Assembly: GCA_025060395.1 (NCBI GenBank)
Contig: JANXCC010000001.1
Span: 124,276 to 188,275, forward strand
DNA length: 64,000 bases
Source: Candidatus Bipolaricaulota bacterium
GTDB lineage: Bacteria > Bipolaricaulota > Bipolaricaulia > RBG-16-55-9 > DRXL01
Direction of reading: 5' to 3'
Below the pieces are notes generated by a model, which saw only the letters and a program-made list of their open reading frames with translations, did no database searches and had not been told where the DNA came from. The position numbers and the translations under genes were made by a program. Shown in pieces: positions 24,462-33,689 of the stretch; position 1 is the stretch's first letter; the number at the start of each line of letters is the position of its first letter.

Positions 24462-25071
24462 CGAGGCGCTCCTTCAGCTTTTTAATATCTTGCCAGGTGA
24501 GATACTTTGGACTTCCTGGCTCGCGCGACGGATTGCGCAAGAGATAACTGGGGTGAAACATACAGTAAATTTCGATTCCATCGCGCCAGGGGAAGAACCG
24601 CCCGCGAAGCGTCGTAATCCCCTCAGTCGTCTTGAGAAAGAACTGTGCGGGGACGTTGCCCAGTGCGACGATGATCTTCGGCTTGATGTGTTTGATTTGC
24701 GCTTCTAGGTAAGGCCAACATGCTTCGATCTCATCTTTTTGCGGGACGCGATTGCCGGGAGGGCGACACTTGACCATATTACAGATATAGACGCTCTCGC
24801 GTGCGATGCCTACAGATTCTAAAATCTCGGTAAGCTTCTGCCCTGCGGGGCCGACGAAGGGCCGCCCTGTCGCGTCTTCGACTTCCCCTGGGCCTTCACC
24901 AATAAAGATCACAGGAGACCGAGTGCTGCCTTCCCCAAAGACGACGTGCGTTCGGCTTTGATGGAGCCGGCACTTCGTGCACGTTTGCGCCTGGCGCTGG
25001 GCCTCTTCAAAGGTCAAGATCGCTGGGGCCTTCGCAGGCTCGTCGAAGAGCGAGCGCATCTGCACCATCAT
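24448..25071 (-). CDS. uracil-DNA glycosylase, family 4 (iron-sulfur)
   Basis: Removes uracil from DNA in base-excision repair; this class is common in thermophiles. The four [4Fe-4S] ligands fit Cys31, Cys34, Cys102 and Cys118. Motif A GEGPGEVEDATGRPFVGPAG contains the Glu typical of family 4, and motif B is FHPSYLLRNP. 207 residues is the usual length. Two or three N-terminal Met codons are possible; ATG 25071 is used. Neighbour of the tail-anchored TPR gene. Confidence 0.93.
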   Translation of the reverse strand: MMVQMRSLFDEPAKAPAILTFEEAQRQAQTCTKCRLHQSRTHVVFGEGSTRSPVIFIGEGPGEVEDATGRPFVGPAGQKLTEILESVGIARESVYICNMVKCRPPGNRVPQKDEIEACWPYLEAQIKHIKPKIIVALGNVPAQFFLKTTEGITTLRGRFFPWRDGIEIYCMFHPSYLLRNPSREPGSPKYLTWQDIKKLKERLDGLL

Positions 25072-25150
25072 CGGTCACCACCCTTAAGATATCTTGACCA
25101 AGGGAATCTGTCAACTTGCACGGCGCGTCCCTCTGTGAGACCATAGAAGT

Positions 25151-27289
25151 ATGACTCTCTATACTCGAGAGACCTTAGAAGCGCTCTTCGCTCCCCAATC
25201 TGTTGCGGTTATCGGTGCGTCGACGAAGCCCGATAGTTTAGGGAGAGCCGTGTTTAAGAACGTGCTCTTCTCTGGCTACACCGGCGTCGTCTACCCCGTG
25301 CATCCAAAGGCACGCAGCATCCTAGGGGTTAAGGCCTATCCGTCTGTGCTCGATATCCCTGATGAGATAGACCTAGCTGTGATCATCGTGCCCGCAGCTG
25401 CTGTTGCAGAGGTCTTGGACGAATGTGGGCGCAAGGGCGTGCGCGCCAGTATCGTCATCAGCGCGGGGTTCAAAGAGATTGGCGAAGAGGGCGCTAAGCG
25501 CGAAGCCGAATTGCAGCAGATCGCGCGACGCTACGGCATCGCTCTGCTAGGCCCCAATTGTCTGGGGATTATCAACACCGATCCAAAGGTCTCACTCAAC
25601 GCGACCTTCGCGCATGGAATGCCCCGCCAAGGGAATATCGCCTTCATCTCTCAAAGCGGCGCACTCGGCGTCGCCGCCCTCGAATATGCTCAGCGCCAGA
25701 AGATCGGACTCTCAAAGTTTATCTCGATCGGGAACAAAGCCGATCTCCACGAAAATCATCTCCTGGAGTACTTAAAAGACGACCCGCTCACCGACGTCAT
25801 CTTGCTCTACGTCGAAGATCTCGAAGACCCTCGAGGATTTCACAAATTAGCCACCGAGATCACGAGCGAGCGCCCTAAGAAGATCCCGATCCTAGCGATT
25901 AAATCCGGGCGTACTCTCGAGGGTGCCAAAGCCGCGACCTCTCACACGGGGGCACTCGCCGGCTCCGATGAAGTCTACGATTCGGTCTTCATGCAATCGG
26001 GCGTTCTAAGAGTCGAGACTATCGAAGAGCTCTTCGACTACGCTGTCGCGTTCGCGCAGCAGCCGTTGCCCAAGGGCAACGAGATCGCTATTGTCACCAA
26101 TGCCGGCGGCGCAGGGATCTTAGCAACCGACGCTGCCGTTAGATATGGGCTTCGCCTTGCTTCGTTCACCCACGAAACGACGCAGAGGCTCCGGGAGCTG
26201 TTGCCCCCAACGATTAACGTTGCTAACCCCGTGGACATGACCGGTGAGCCTAATGAGCAGCGCTACGATACTATAGTGCGCACGGTTTTAGCTGACCCAA
26301 ACGTTCAGGGAGTGATCGTCATCGCGGCGCCTCATATCTTGATGAGCTTGGAGAACATCGCGCGAAACATCGTACGCGCCGTGCAAGAGACTCAGAGCGA
26401 TAAGCCGGTGCTTACGTGCTTGATGGCGGTCACCGATGCCCGGCCCGCTGTCGAGATCTTAGAGACGATCAATATCCCCAATTACAGCTTTCCGGAGCGC
26501 GCGGCGCGTGCCCTTGCTGCTATGGCCCGCTACCAAGAGTGGGTGCACCGCCCGCGCACCGAGTACAGAATTTTTAGAGATATTCAGATCGAACGAGCCC
26601 GTGAGATCATCGCTCATGCCAAGCGCGATGGACGGAGACTCTTGCTCGAGCCCGAAGCCCACGACTTATTGAAAGCTTTTGGCTTCCCTGTGCTCAAATA
26701 TCGTCTAGCTCAGACCGAAGACGAAGCGCTCGCAGCAGCTCACGAGATCGGCTATCCCGTAGTGCTCAAGATCGTCTCTCCTGATATCGCCCACAAAGTC
26801 GACGTCGGCGGTGTCAAGCTCAATATTCAAAGTGATTCAGAGCTACGCGCGAGCTATCGCCAGGTGCTCGCTGACGTCACGCAAGCAAAGCCCACTGCTC
26901 GGATCGTCGGGGTCTTTGTGCAAGAATTTATCAAGGATGGCAAAGAGACTATTTTAGGGCTCAAACGCGACCCGCTCTTTGGGCCGCTGCTGATGTTCGG
27001 ACTTGGGGGTATTTACGTCGAAGCACTACGCGATGTAACGTTTCGCCTCGCGCCGGTGCGCGAGCTCGGCATCCAACGGATGATTCGGCAGATTCGCGGC
27101 TTTAAGATCCTAGAGGGCTTTCGCGGCGAGCCGCCTTCAGACATAGACACGATTGCGGAGTGCCTGGCGCGGCTGTCACAGTTAGCTACTCAAATAGAAG
27201 AGATTGTCGAGCTGGACATCAACCCCTTAGTAGTCCTCAAGAAAGGGCATGGCGCGCGCGTGGTAGACGCGCGCATCGTAGTCGCGTAG
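25151..27289 (+). CDS. acyl-CoA synthetase (NDP-forming), paralogue 2
   Basis: ADP-forming acetyl/acyl-CoA synthetase, 712 residues, all domains fused. CoA-binding domain (VAVIGASTKPDSLGRAVF), ligase domains (LLGPNCLGIIN; SQSGALGVAALEYA; phospho-His motif ATSHTGALAGSD; NAGGAG) and ATP-grasp (GYPVVLKIVSPDIAHKVDVGGVK; FGLGGIYVEAL; ELDINPLVVL). Closer to canonical Acd sequences than the paralogue at 8 kb. In an acetogen such an enzyme can convert acetyl-CoA to acetate with ATP formation, replacing Pta/Ack (known for archaea and some bacteria; inference here). Monocistronic, divergent from the glycosylase gene. Confidence 0.9.
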   Translation: MTLYTRETLEALFAPQSVAVIGASTKPDSLGRAVFKNVLFSGYTGVVYPVHPKARSILGVKAYPSVLDIPDEIDLAVIIVPAAAVAEVLDECGRKGVRASIVISAGFKEIGEEGAKREAELQQIARRYGIALLGPNCLGIINTDPKVSLNATFAHGMPRQGNIAFISQSGALGVAALEYAQRQKIGLSKFISIGNKADLHENHLLEYLKDDPLTDVILLYVEDLEDPRGFHKLATEITSERPKKIPILAIKSGRTLEGAKAATSHTGALAGSDEVYDSVFMQSGVLRVETIEELFDYAVAFAQQPLPKGNEIAIVTNAGGAGILATDAAVRYGLRLASFTHETTQRLRELLPPTINVANPVDMTGEPNEQRYDTIVRTVLADPNVQGVIVIAAPHILMSLENIARNIVRAVQETQSDKPVLTCLMAVTDARPAVEILETINIPNYSFPERAARALAAMARYQEWVHRPRTEYRIFRDIQIERAREIIAHAKRDGRRLLLEPEAHDLLKAFGFPVLKYRLAQTEDEALAAAHEIGYPVVLKIVSPDIAHKVDVGGVKLNIQSDSELRASYRQVLADVTQAKPTARIVGVFVQEFIKDGKETILGLKRDPLFGPLLMFGLGGIYVEALRDVTFRLAPVRELGIQRMIRQIRGFKILEGFRGEPPSDIDTIAECLARLSQLATQIEEIVELDINPLVVLKKGHGARVVDARIVVA

Positions 27290-27305
27290 CAGCTTCTAAG
27301 TGCCC

Positions 27306-27500
27306 TCAGCGATCTTTCATGCGGGCGCGCTGGCGCGGGCAGTCATCGCCCCACTCTTCGCACGACTTGCTGAAGAGATGCGTCCGACCCTCCTTGAGAT
27401 TCTCCGGATGCCAACACGTCTGCCCAATCCGAATATCTCGGCTGATAGCCCACGGGCCGCGGTACTCGCACCCACCTATCTCTTTCTTCGGGGCAGCCAT
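27306..27500 (-). CDS. small cysteine-containing soluble protein
   Basis: 64 residues (MAAPKKEIGGCEYRGPWA start). Four Cys (CEYR, CWHPENL, SCEEW, DDCPRQ), several Trp and a charged, repeat-free composition look like a genuine compact, possibly metal-binding, protein rather than a chance frame. I know no family name. ATG 27500 has GGGGGTG 8 bases upstream; a GTG at 27509 overlaps that site and is less likely. It ends 16 bases from the convergent acyl-CoA synthetase stop. Confidence 0.55.
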   Translation of the reverse strand: MAAPKKEIGGCEYRGPWAISRDIRIGQTCWHPENLKEGRTHLFSKSCEEWGDDCPRQRARMKDR

Positions 27501-27586
27501 CGTATTCACCCCCGTCGCCTCAGCATACCCTTACGCCGTTGTAGAGACTATGATCGCGCTCATGAACTGATTTGATCCTGGGCAGT

Positions 27587-28912
27587 CTAGCGCACCTCTA
27601 CCCAGATGGGGTTCGTATACGCTTGATCGCCGTCATCGGCGACGACACGCACGATGTACCAGCCCTTCTCCGTGGGCCTGTCTGTTAGTGTGATCACCGC
27701 GCGATCTTCAGAGAGAGCGAATCTCCTGAGCACTTTGCCGTTCCGGATGATCTCAGCAGTTTGTAATATGCGCGGCTCTTCCTGGGCGGGATCGCGCGGC
27801 AGCACGAGCAGTTCAGCCTTCAGCGAGATCTCTTGACCACGAGCGAGAGTGACTGTATCGCCGGGAAGAGCTTTGCCATCCTGGGCCGTGAAATGTACTA
27901 ATGGGCCGTAGGTCGCAAATGCTCGTCCGGCTTTCAGGGCAGCGAGCCATTTTTCGGTCGTCAGCTCGCCCTCGACACGCACATAAGTGCGCGGGCGACC
28001 ATAGCGCTCTTGACCGGGGCGAAAATCCATCCAGTCGTGATCGTCGCTGGCGCCGACGGCGATATAGCGTCGCCCTTCGTTCCAGAATTTGAAGAGCTGC
28101 TCGATGGCACTGGCGTCGCCCCTGTCGAATTCGCCGTTGAAGATCTCAACGGCATCAAAATCGTAATCGAAAGCTTCGGTGCCCAGGAGCGCGAAGTAGC
28201 CATCCCCAGCTGATCCAGGATGATTCGCTTGAATGATCTGAGCGCCACAAGCGCGCGCTTGGGCGAAATAGTCTTTAGGGGTCTTGCCTGGAGCATACGT
28301 GACAGCGCACGTGAGGGGATAAGCGTTCCAGTGCCCTATGGGAGTGGTGATCTCTTCACTCAGGATCGCGGGGACGCCGCGGGCTTGCGCGGTCTTCGCA
28401 AACAGTTCGTGACCAGCAATCGTCTCGTGATCACTAATAAAGACCAAGTCTAAGTCAGCGGCAAGCTGCACGAGCACGAGTTGATCTATGGGCGTACGGG
28501 CATCGAGACTCGCGCTGCTATGAGCGTGTAAGTCCGCTGAGTAATACCCCCATGATTTCGCAGGCGAGAACGCGCGTTGCAAAGCGACTCTCACTTCGAG
28601 AGACTTGCCTACTTGCACAGTGATCTCTTGCGCGAAGGGCTTTGTTGTGAAGCCCGCACCGTGATCGACGATCAGAGTATAGCGTTCTTGGGGCAGCGTC
28701 AACCGGGCTAGACCGATCTCTTTGAGATCAGTATAAGTGATAAAAGTCTTGCCGAAGCGATCTATAGCGAAGATCAACGCATCGGCGGGCTGGCCGTCGA
28801 GCGTGACCTTCACGATGACTTGTCCTGTCGGCTGGGTGAGCACCGGAGCCGACGACATGACGAGAACGCCAAGAACAGTACAGATAGCCACGACAAAGAC
28901 GAAGCGCCTCAT
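27587..28912 (-). CDS. secreted CehA/McbA-family (PHP-like) metallohydrolase
   Basis: 441 residues. The signal peptide is MRRFVFVVAICTVLGVLVMSS. An N-terminal beta domain (30-125) precedes the PHP-like domain with metal-binding motifs ADLHAHSSAS, ISDHETIAGHE, the ILSEEIT Glu, NHPG and GASDDHDW. A C-terminal beta-sandwich follows. CehA/McbA enzymes hydrolyse carbamate or phosphoester substrates; the natural substrate here is unknown. ATG 28912 is chosen because GGAGG precedes it and the signal peptide then begins at once. The ribosome site lies within the decayed 3' end of the upstream beta-helix relic. Confidence 0.85.
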   Translation of the reverse strand: MRRFVFVVAICTVLGVLVMSSAPVLTQPTGQVIVKVTLDGQPADALIFAIDRFGKTFITYTDLKEIGLARLTLPQERYTLIVDHGAGFTTKPFAQEITVQVGKSLEVRVALQRAFSPAKSWGYYSADLHAHSSASLDARTPIDQLVLVQLAADLDLVFISDHETIAGHELFAKTAQARGVPAILSEEITTPIGHWNAYPLTCAVTYAPGKTPKDYFAQARACGAQIIQANHPGSAGDGYFALLGTEAFDYDFDAVEIFNGEFDRGDASAIEQLFKFWNEGRRYIAVGASDDHDWMDFRPGQERYGRPRTYVRVEGELTTEKWLAALKAGRAFATYGPLVHFTAQDGKALPGDTVTLARGQEISLKAELLVLPRDPAQEEPRILQTAEIIRNGKVLRRFALSEDRAVITLTDRPTEKGWYIVRVVADDGDQAYTNPIWVEVR

Positions 28913-28914
28913 GA

Positions 28915-29316
28915 TTAGCCTCCTTTTAAGCGACCAGCTTTCATGGCAACAGACTTGCCCGTCGGGCACCTCGGATCGTCAATGGTCACCTGTGCCAACG
29001 AAGTTATCTCTGCCATATCCAATTGGTTCAGCACAGCGGCCAGGCCCCAGTCAGCGTTATTTATGATCTTCGATTACCTGACCGTTGTTCGAGACTAACC
29101 TGATACGGGGATGCCATTACAAAACCAGTCACTCTTTTCGCAGCTCTTGGCAGTGCGAATCAGCTTCGGTAACAGCGAGATCCGCAGCAGTGACTGTAAC
29201 AGCCCAGCTGGCCCTACGCAAACGGCTCCGATCCGCCCAAAAGACTCGGCAGCCCAAGCACGATAGAGAGAGCTACCACCGATATGAGACGTGAGACGCT
29301 GTGCTATGAGAGTCAT
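28915..29316 (-). pseudogene. relic of a secreted beta-helix protein
   Basis: No open gene spans this 430-base gap. Conceptual translation just before a stop at 28915 gives IINNADWGLAAVL, matching IISNADWGMTAAL at the end of the beta-helix pseudogene at 48.7 kb; the DNA of the two stretches also aligns (CCCCAGTC-GCGTT). Near 29200 the minus strand reads GGCCAGC-GG-CTG, like the GGCCAGCCGGACTGCACC stretch that opens the mature part of the 49-kb copy. The beta-helix coils between the two ends are missing. A deleted paralogue is the simplest reading. Confidence 0.6.
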
Positions 29317-29346
29317 TGTGTTTCCCTCTTCCTAATACTAAAACCT

Positions 29347-29795
29347 TCAGCCCATCTGAAACTCCCATAAAAGGAGAATCCACTTCTCTGGCACGCTTTT
29401 CATTAACCGTTCATCAGCCGTGATAAGCTTCGTCTTCAGATGCTCTGCTAATGCTATGTACGTCGTATCATAGGTGCTGGGGCGACGATATGCAAACGCC
29501 AGCTCGAGGATGCGGGATGCAAGGTGGCTTGTCTCTTCTAAAGAGATGCGCAGGCTCTGAAAGAGCTTCCACACCTCGAGAGCCTCTTGCTGAGTGAGCC
29601 TAGGTGTGCTCCCCCTTTGCCGCGCACAGCGATGTATAGCCCGTTAAGAATCTCATCGACAAGCAGCACAGGCGCATAGAGCCGCAGTTGCCCTTCCTGA
29701 TAGCGATCGAGAAGAGCGTCGGCTTGGTCTTGATAGGGCTCCTCGGGGAGCCATGCCGCTAACAAAGCACTTGCATCGATCACGAACGTCTTCAC
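29347..29795 (-). pseudogene. PIN-domain toxin gene with a frameshift
   Basis: PIN ribonuclease of a type II toxin-antitoxin pair. The first frame (start ATG 29793-29795) carries the first acidic residue (FVIDASALLAAW) and the VDE motif, then drifts after LYIAV at about 29635. The continuation is in another frame (RLTQQEALEVWKLFQ) and holds the remaining acidic residues (YDTTYIALAE, ITADERL), ending at 29347. A one-base change near GTGCGCGG restores the whole 140-residue protein. The start overlaps the antitoxin stop (ATGA). Inactivated toxin or a sequence error. Confidence 0.8.
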
Positions 29796-30052
29796 GGGCG
29801 CTCCTCCAGGAGCTTGCGAGCCTCTGCGGCAAGCTCCTGCGCCTTGATCCCAGCGGCCTTCCAGCGTCCGCGCAACTCGCGCAGCCGGGCCACCGCTAGA
29901 CGACGCTCGATCTGCTCGTACTCGGCCTCTGCAATCAGTCGTGCTACAGGGTGTCGGTCCCTCGTAATGATGACCTGTTCCCCAGCCTCTACCTCACGTA
30001 CAAGCTGGGTGAGCTTATTCTTCGCCTCAGCTATAGAAACAGCCTTAGCCAT
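29792..30052 (-). CDS. Phd/YefM-type antitoxin
   Basis: Antitoxin and likely autorepressor of the PIN pair. The N-terminal Phd fold reads VSIAEAKNKLTQLVREVEAGEQVIITRDRHPVARLIA (given here as the fold; residues 4-40). A helical, charged tail (45-86) is of the toxin-binding type. 86 residues from ATG 30052, or 89 from ATG 30061. The open frame is intact although the toxin frame is broken, as expected if only the antitoxin remains under selection. Confidence 0.85.
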   Translation of the reverse strand: MAKAVSIAEAKNKLTQLVREVEAGEQVIITRDRHPVARLIAEAEYEQIERRLAVARLRELRGRWKAAGIKAQELAAEARKLLEERP

Positions 30053-30070
30053 AGCTATCATCTGTGGCTA

Positions 30071-30099
30071 ATTCTATAGCTGTTCTCTTGAGATGTCAA
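30071..30099 (-). promoter_or_regulatory. promoter of the toxin-antitoxin pair
   Basis: Consensus TTGACA (30094-30099), 17 bases, TAGAAT (30071-30076) on the minus strand. The start would fall 0-3 bases before the ATG at 30061, giving a leaderless message from that ATG or a leader of about 10 bases to ATG 30052. A short dyad CTATAGAATTAG-type A/T-rich stretch at the -10 could be the autorepressor site, but I see no strong palindrome. Confidence 0.65.
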
Positions 30100-30105
30100 G
30101 CCCGC

Positions 30106-32517
30106 TCAGTTCCGCAGCGGCCTCCCCGTCGCGAGCATGTGCTGGATGCGCTCTTGAGTCTTCTGCGTCCCACAGAGCGACAGAAACTCTTCGCGCTCGA
30201 GATCGAGCATCTGCTGCTCGGTCAGCTCTGTCCCCGGCGGGACGTCGCCGCCGGTGAGTACGCGCGCGAGCTTCTGCGCCATCAAAGCCTCGTGATCCGT
30301 GATGCGCTTGGCCCACTGGAAGTTCTTGATAGCGATCTGTAGCGCTGCATAGCCGCTGCGCCCCGTCACCTTGAGCTTTCTCGGCCTTGGTGGCTCATAG
30401 CCCATCATCGCTAACGCCAAGACGTCGTTCTTCGCATCAGCGATGAGGCGATCTCGATTCATTGTGATTTTATCATCGCGGCGCAAGAACCCAAGCTTCT
30501 TCGCTTCTTTGGCGCTCGTCGAGACCTTCGCCAAGCCGATCAGCTCAAAAACCCGCTGCAGGAACGGGAAGAGATCGATATTTGCCGCGTCTTCGGGGAG
30601 ATTCTCTAGTTGCCGCGCCCACAGCTCCTTGCAACCCCCAGCCGCCGGGATGACCCCGACGCCGAACTCGACTTGGCCCATATAGAGCTCGCAATGCGCT
30701 CGCACCCGCGCGCAGTGTAAGACGATCTCTGAGCCACCGCCTAGCGTCATATTAAACGGCGCGGCCACAACAGGCTTCTCAAAGTACTTGATCGCCATGT
30801 TCGCGTCCTGGAAGGCCTTGACCATGCGCTCAAGCTCGCTCCATGCCCCGCTCTGAATCGCCCCAAGCACCAGCCCAATATTGGCTCCCACCGAGAAGTT
30901 CTGGCCCTCGTTCCCAATCACTAGACCGACAAAATCGCGCTTCCGGACCTCTTCGAGCGAGGCGCTGAGCATCTCGATGATATCGGCGTCGATGGCGTTC
31001 ATATACGTATGAAACTCAAGACACGCCACGCCATCGCCCAGGTCTATCAACGACGCCCCGGGCGTCGCTTTGATAATTCTCTTCTTGTCTTCTTTCAGTT
31101 CAGAGAGGATGAGCACGCCAGCGGGCCGAGGTAGCTCGCGATAGCTCTTCGTCTGGATGTCAAAGTAGAGCTTCTGGCCGTCTCTACGCTGATAGAAGCT
31201 CTCCCCATGCGCGAGGAGATCTTCAACGATCTTTGGAATCTGCTTGCCTTCGCGCTTCATGCGCTCAACAGATTCCCTGACGCCGATGGCATCCCAAGTC
31301 TCAAAGGGCCCTAACTCCCAGTTGAACCCCCACTTCATCGCATTGTCGATAGAATAGATATTATCGGAGATCTCGGGGATGAGCCGCGCGGCATATAGCA
31401 ACGTCTCCGAGAGCACTTTCCACGCGATGCGCCCGGCGCGGTCGTCGGAGTAGACAACGGCTTTGATCTTGTCTCCTACGGTCGACTGCTGACTTGCCTT
31501 CGACAGCGACGGATAGTCGAACTTCTCCTGAGGGCGATAGTCTAAAGTCTTATAGTCGAAGACCCAGAACTCCCTCTTGCCGTCGACCGTCTTCTCTTGG
31601 TAGAAGCCCTTACCGGTCTTGCGGCCGAGCAACCCACGCTCCAGCATCTTCTGCGCGAAGCTGGGCAGACGATAGACCTCGCGCATCGGATCATGGGGCA
31701 GATTCTCATAGATATTCTTCATCACATCGGCCATAACATCGAGGCCGACTAGATCGACTGTTCTAAAGACAGCGCTCTTGGGGCGTCCGAGCGCCGGCCC
31801 GAAGATCGCGTCGATCTCCTCGATCTTGTACTCTTCTTCGAGCATCGCTTTCAATAAGTACGAGATCCCGAAGATCCCGATTCTATTGGCAATAAAGTTT
31901 GGCGTGTCTTTGGCCAAGACAACTCCTTTGCCCAGGCGCCGCTCAGCGAAGTCCATCATAAACTGTAAGATCTCTGGATCGGTCTCCTCGCCGGGGATGA
32001 TCTCCAAGAGTTTCATATATCGGACGGGGTTGAAGAAGTGCGTGATCAGCGTATGCTTCTTCAGCTCCGGGGAAGACTTGGCTAGGATGGACTTCAGGGC
32101 GATCCCAGAGGTATTCGAGCTGACAATAGAATCTTTCTTACGGAACTTCTCGATCTTGGCGAACGTCTCTTGTTTGACGTCAAGGCGCTCAAAGACGGCC
32201 TCGACGATCCAGTCGGCTTCTGCTAGGCGATCTAAATTGTCTTCAACGTTGCCGACGGTGATGAGCTGAGCGTCATTGGGATCGAAAAAGAGTGCTGGAC
32301 TAGCCTTCAAAGCCCTCTGCAGCCCTGCGTTCACAATGCGATTCCTCACGGCCGGGTCTTGCAGGGTTAGCCCTTTGGACTTCTCTTCTGGAGTGAGCTC
32401 TTTGGGAACGATATCCAAGAGATAGACCTTGATGCCCACGCCCGCCAAGAGCGCGGCGATCCCGCTCCCCATCGTGCCCGCCCCTAAGACCGCTGCCGTC
32501 TTGATCTCGCGCATCAT
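30106..32517 (-). CDS. 3-hydroxyacyl-CoA dehydrogenase / enoyl-CoA hydratase (FadN-like)
   Basis: Beta-oxidation fusion of 803 residues. The N-terminal NAD-binding dehydrogenase carries GAGTMG at residues 12-17, the SSNTSG loop and the catalytic-dyad region ITHFFNPVRYMKLLEIIPG. The C-terminal crotonase domain (about 480-680) has NFSVGANI and the oxyanion segment NMTLGGGSEIVLHC. Domain order matches FadN rather than FadB. It begins 12 bases after the thiolase stop with GGGGGAAGCG as ribosome site, so the two act together in acyl-CoA breakdown or, running in reverse, chain extension. Confidence 0.9.
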   Translation of the reverse strand: MMREIKTAAVLGAGTMGSGIAALLAGVGIKVYLLDIVPKELTPEEKSKGLTLQDPAVRNRIVNAGLQRALKASPALFFDPNDAQLITVGNVEDNLDRLAEADWIVEAVFERLDVKQETFAKIEKFRKKDSIVSSNTSGIALKSILAKSSPELKKHTLITHFFNPVRYMKLLEIIPGEETDPEILQFMMDFAERRLGKGVVLAKDTPNFIANRIGIFGISYLLKAMLEEEYKIEEIDAIFGPALGRPKSAVFRTVDLVGLDVMADVMKNIYENLPHDPMREVYRLPSFAQKMLERGLLGRKTGKGFYQEKTVDGKREFWVFDYKTLDYRPQEKFDYPSLSKASQQSTVGDKIKAVVYSDDRAGRIAWKVLSETLLYAARLIPEISDNIYSIDNAMKWGFNWELGPFETWDAIGVRESVERMKREGKQIPKIVEDLLAHGESFYQRRDGQKLYFDIQTKSYRELPRPAGVLILSELKEDKKRIIKATPGASLIDLGDGVACLEFHTYMNAIDADIIEMLSASLEEVRKRDFVGLVIGNEGQNFSVGANIGLVLGAIQSGAWSELERMVKAFQDANMAIKYFEKPVVAAPFNMTLGGGSEIVLHCARVRAHCELYMGQVEFGVGVIPAAGGCKELWARQLENLPEDAANIDLFPFLQRVFELIGLAKVSTSAKEAKKLGFLRRDDKITMNRDRLIADAKNDVLALAMMGYEPPRPRKLKVTGRSGYAALQIAIKNFQWAKRITDHEALMAQKLARVLTGGDVPPGTELTEQQMLDLEREEFLSLCGTQKTQERIQHMLATGRPLRN

Positions 32518-32529
32518 CGCTTCCCCCCT

Positions 32530-33678
32530 TCAGAGTCTCTCGAAGACTGCGGCCATCCCCTGGCCGCCACCAACGCACATCGTCACCACGCCAAATTGCG
32601 CATCACGTCTGGGCATCTCGTGCACCAGCGTCACCAACAAGCGACACCCTGACGACCCCAGTGCGTGCCCCAGCGCAATCGCGCCCCCGTTCACATTCAC
32701 TTTTTCCATGGGGAGATCGAGCTCTTGAATAACTGCGAGCGCTTGCACGGCAAACGCTTCATTGAATTCAAAGAGATCTATATCGCTGAGCGAGAGTTTA
32801 GCTTTCTTGAGAGCTTTAGGAATAGCATAGACCGGGCCGATGCCCATGATCTCTGGGCGGACGCCCGCGGCCGCAGCAGAGACGAACCGCGCCAGCGGCT
32901 TCAATCCTAACGAGCGCGCCTTCTGCTTCGATGCTATCAGCACTGCCGAAGCCCCATCCGTCAAGGGCGACGAATTCCCCGCGGTCACCGTGCCGCCCTC
33001 ACGGAAGACGGGTTTGAGTTGCGCCAGGGCTTCGAGGGTCGTGTCGCGCCGGATCGTCTCGTCCACAGTGTGAGTAATCGTCTTGCCCTCTACTTGGATG
33101 GTTAAGGGGACAATCTCGTCCTTAAAGCGCCCCTCGTCAGTGGCCCGCACGGCCTTCATGTGGGACTCATAGGCGAATTTGTCCTGAGCTTCCCGCGAGA
33201 TCTTATATTTTTCGGCAAGGTTCTCTGCAGTGATCCCCATTGGTGTATAGACTTCGGGGAACTCGTGGGCCAAGGTCGGATTGGGCCGTGGGGTATAACC
33301 TCCCATAGGGACCATTGTCATCGATTCGACCCCACCGGCGATAATCAGATCAGCATCTCCATAAGCAATCTGGTAACACCCGTTGACGACTGACTCCAAG
33401 CCTGAGGCGCAGAAGCGATTGACGGTGCATGCGGGGACGGTCTCAGGGATCTTGGCTAGGAACTGGGCAATGCGGGCGACGTTCATGCCCTGTTCGGCCT
33501 CGGGCATGGCACAGCCCAGGCGGATATCGTCGAGCTCTTTGGGGTCAATACCGGTGCGCTCGATGAGGGCTCTCAGGACCATGGCAGCTAGGTCATCAGG
33601 GCGCGTCTCGCGCAAGGCGCCTCGGAGGGCTCGCCCGACGGCACACCGCACGGCTCCCACGATTACGACTTCGCGCAT
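32530..33678 (-). CDS. acetyl-CoA C-acyltransferase (thiolase)
   Basis: 382 residues. Nucleophile Cys90 in [11 protein letters not shown], His in GHALGSSG and second Cys in CVGGGQG near the C-terminus: a complete thiolase triad. The ATG at 33678 has GGAGG 9 bases upstream. The extra 122 codons readable upstream lie inside the DsbA gene and are spurious. Together with the FadN-like gene it gives a two-gene beta-oxidation unit. Confidence 0.92.
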   Translation of the reverse strand: MREVVIVGAVRCAVGRALRGALRETRPDDLAAMVLRALIERTGIDPKELDDIRLGCAMPEAEQGMNVARIAQFLAKIPETVPACTVNRFCASGLESVVNGCYQIAYGDADLIIAGGVESMTMVPMGGYTPRPNPTLAHEFPEVYTPMGITAENLAEKYKISREAQDKFAYESHMKAVRATDEGRFKDEIVPLTIQVEGKTITHTVDETIRRDTTLEALAQLKPVFREGGTVTAGNSSPLTDGASAVLIASKQKARSLGLKPLARFVSAAAAGVRPEIMGIGPVYAIPKALKKAKLSLSDIDLFEFNEAFAVQALAVIQELDLPMEKVNVNGGAIALGHALGSSGCRLLVTLVHEMPRRDAQFGVVTMCVGGGQGMAAVFERL

Positions 33679-33689
33679 AGAAAACCTCC

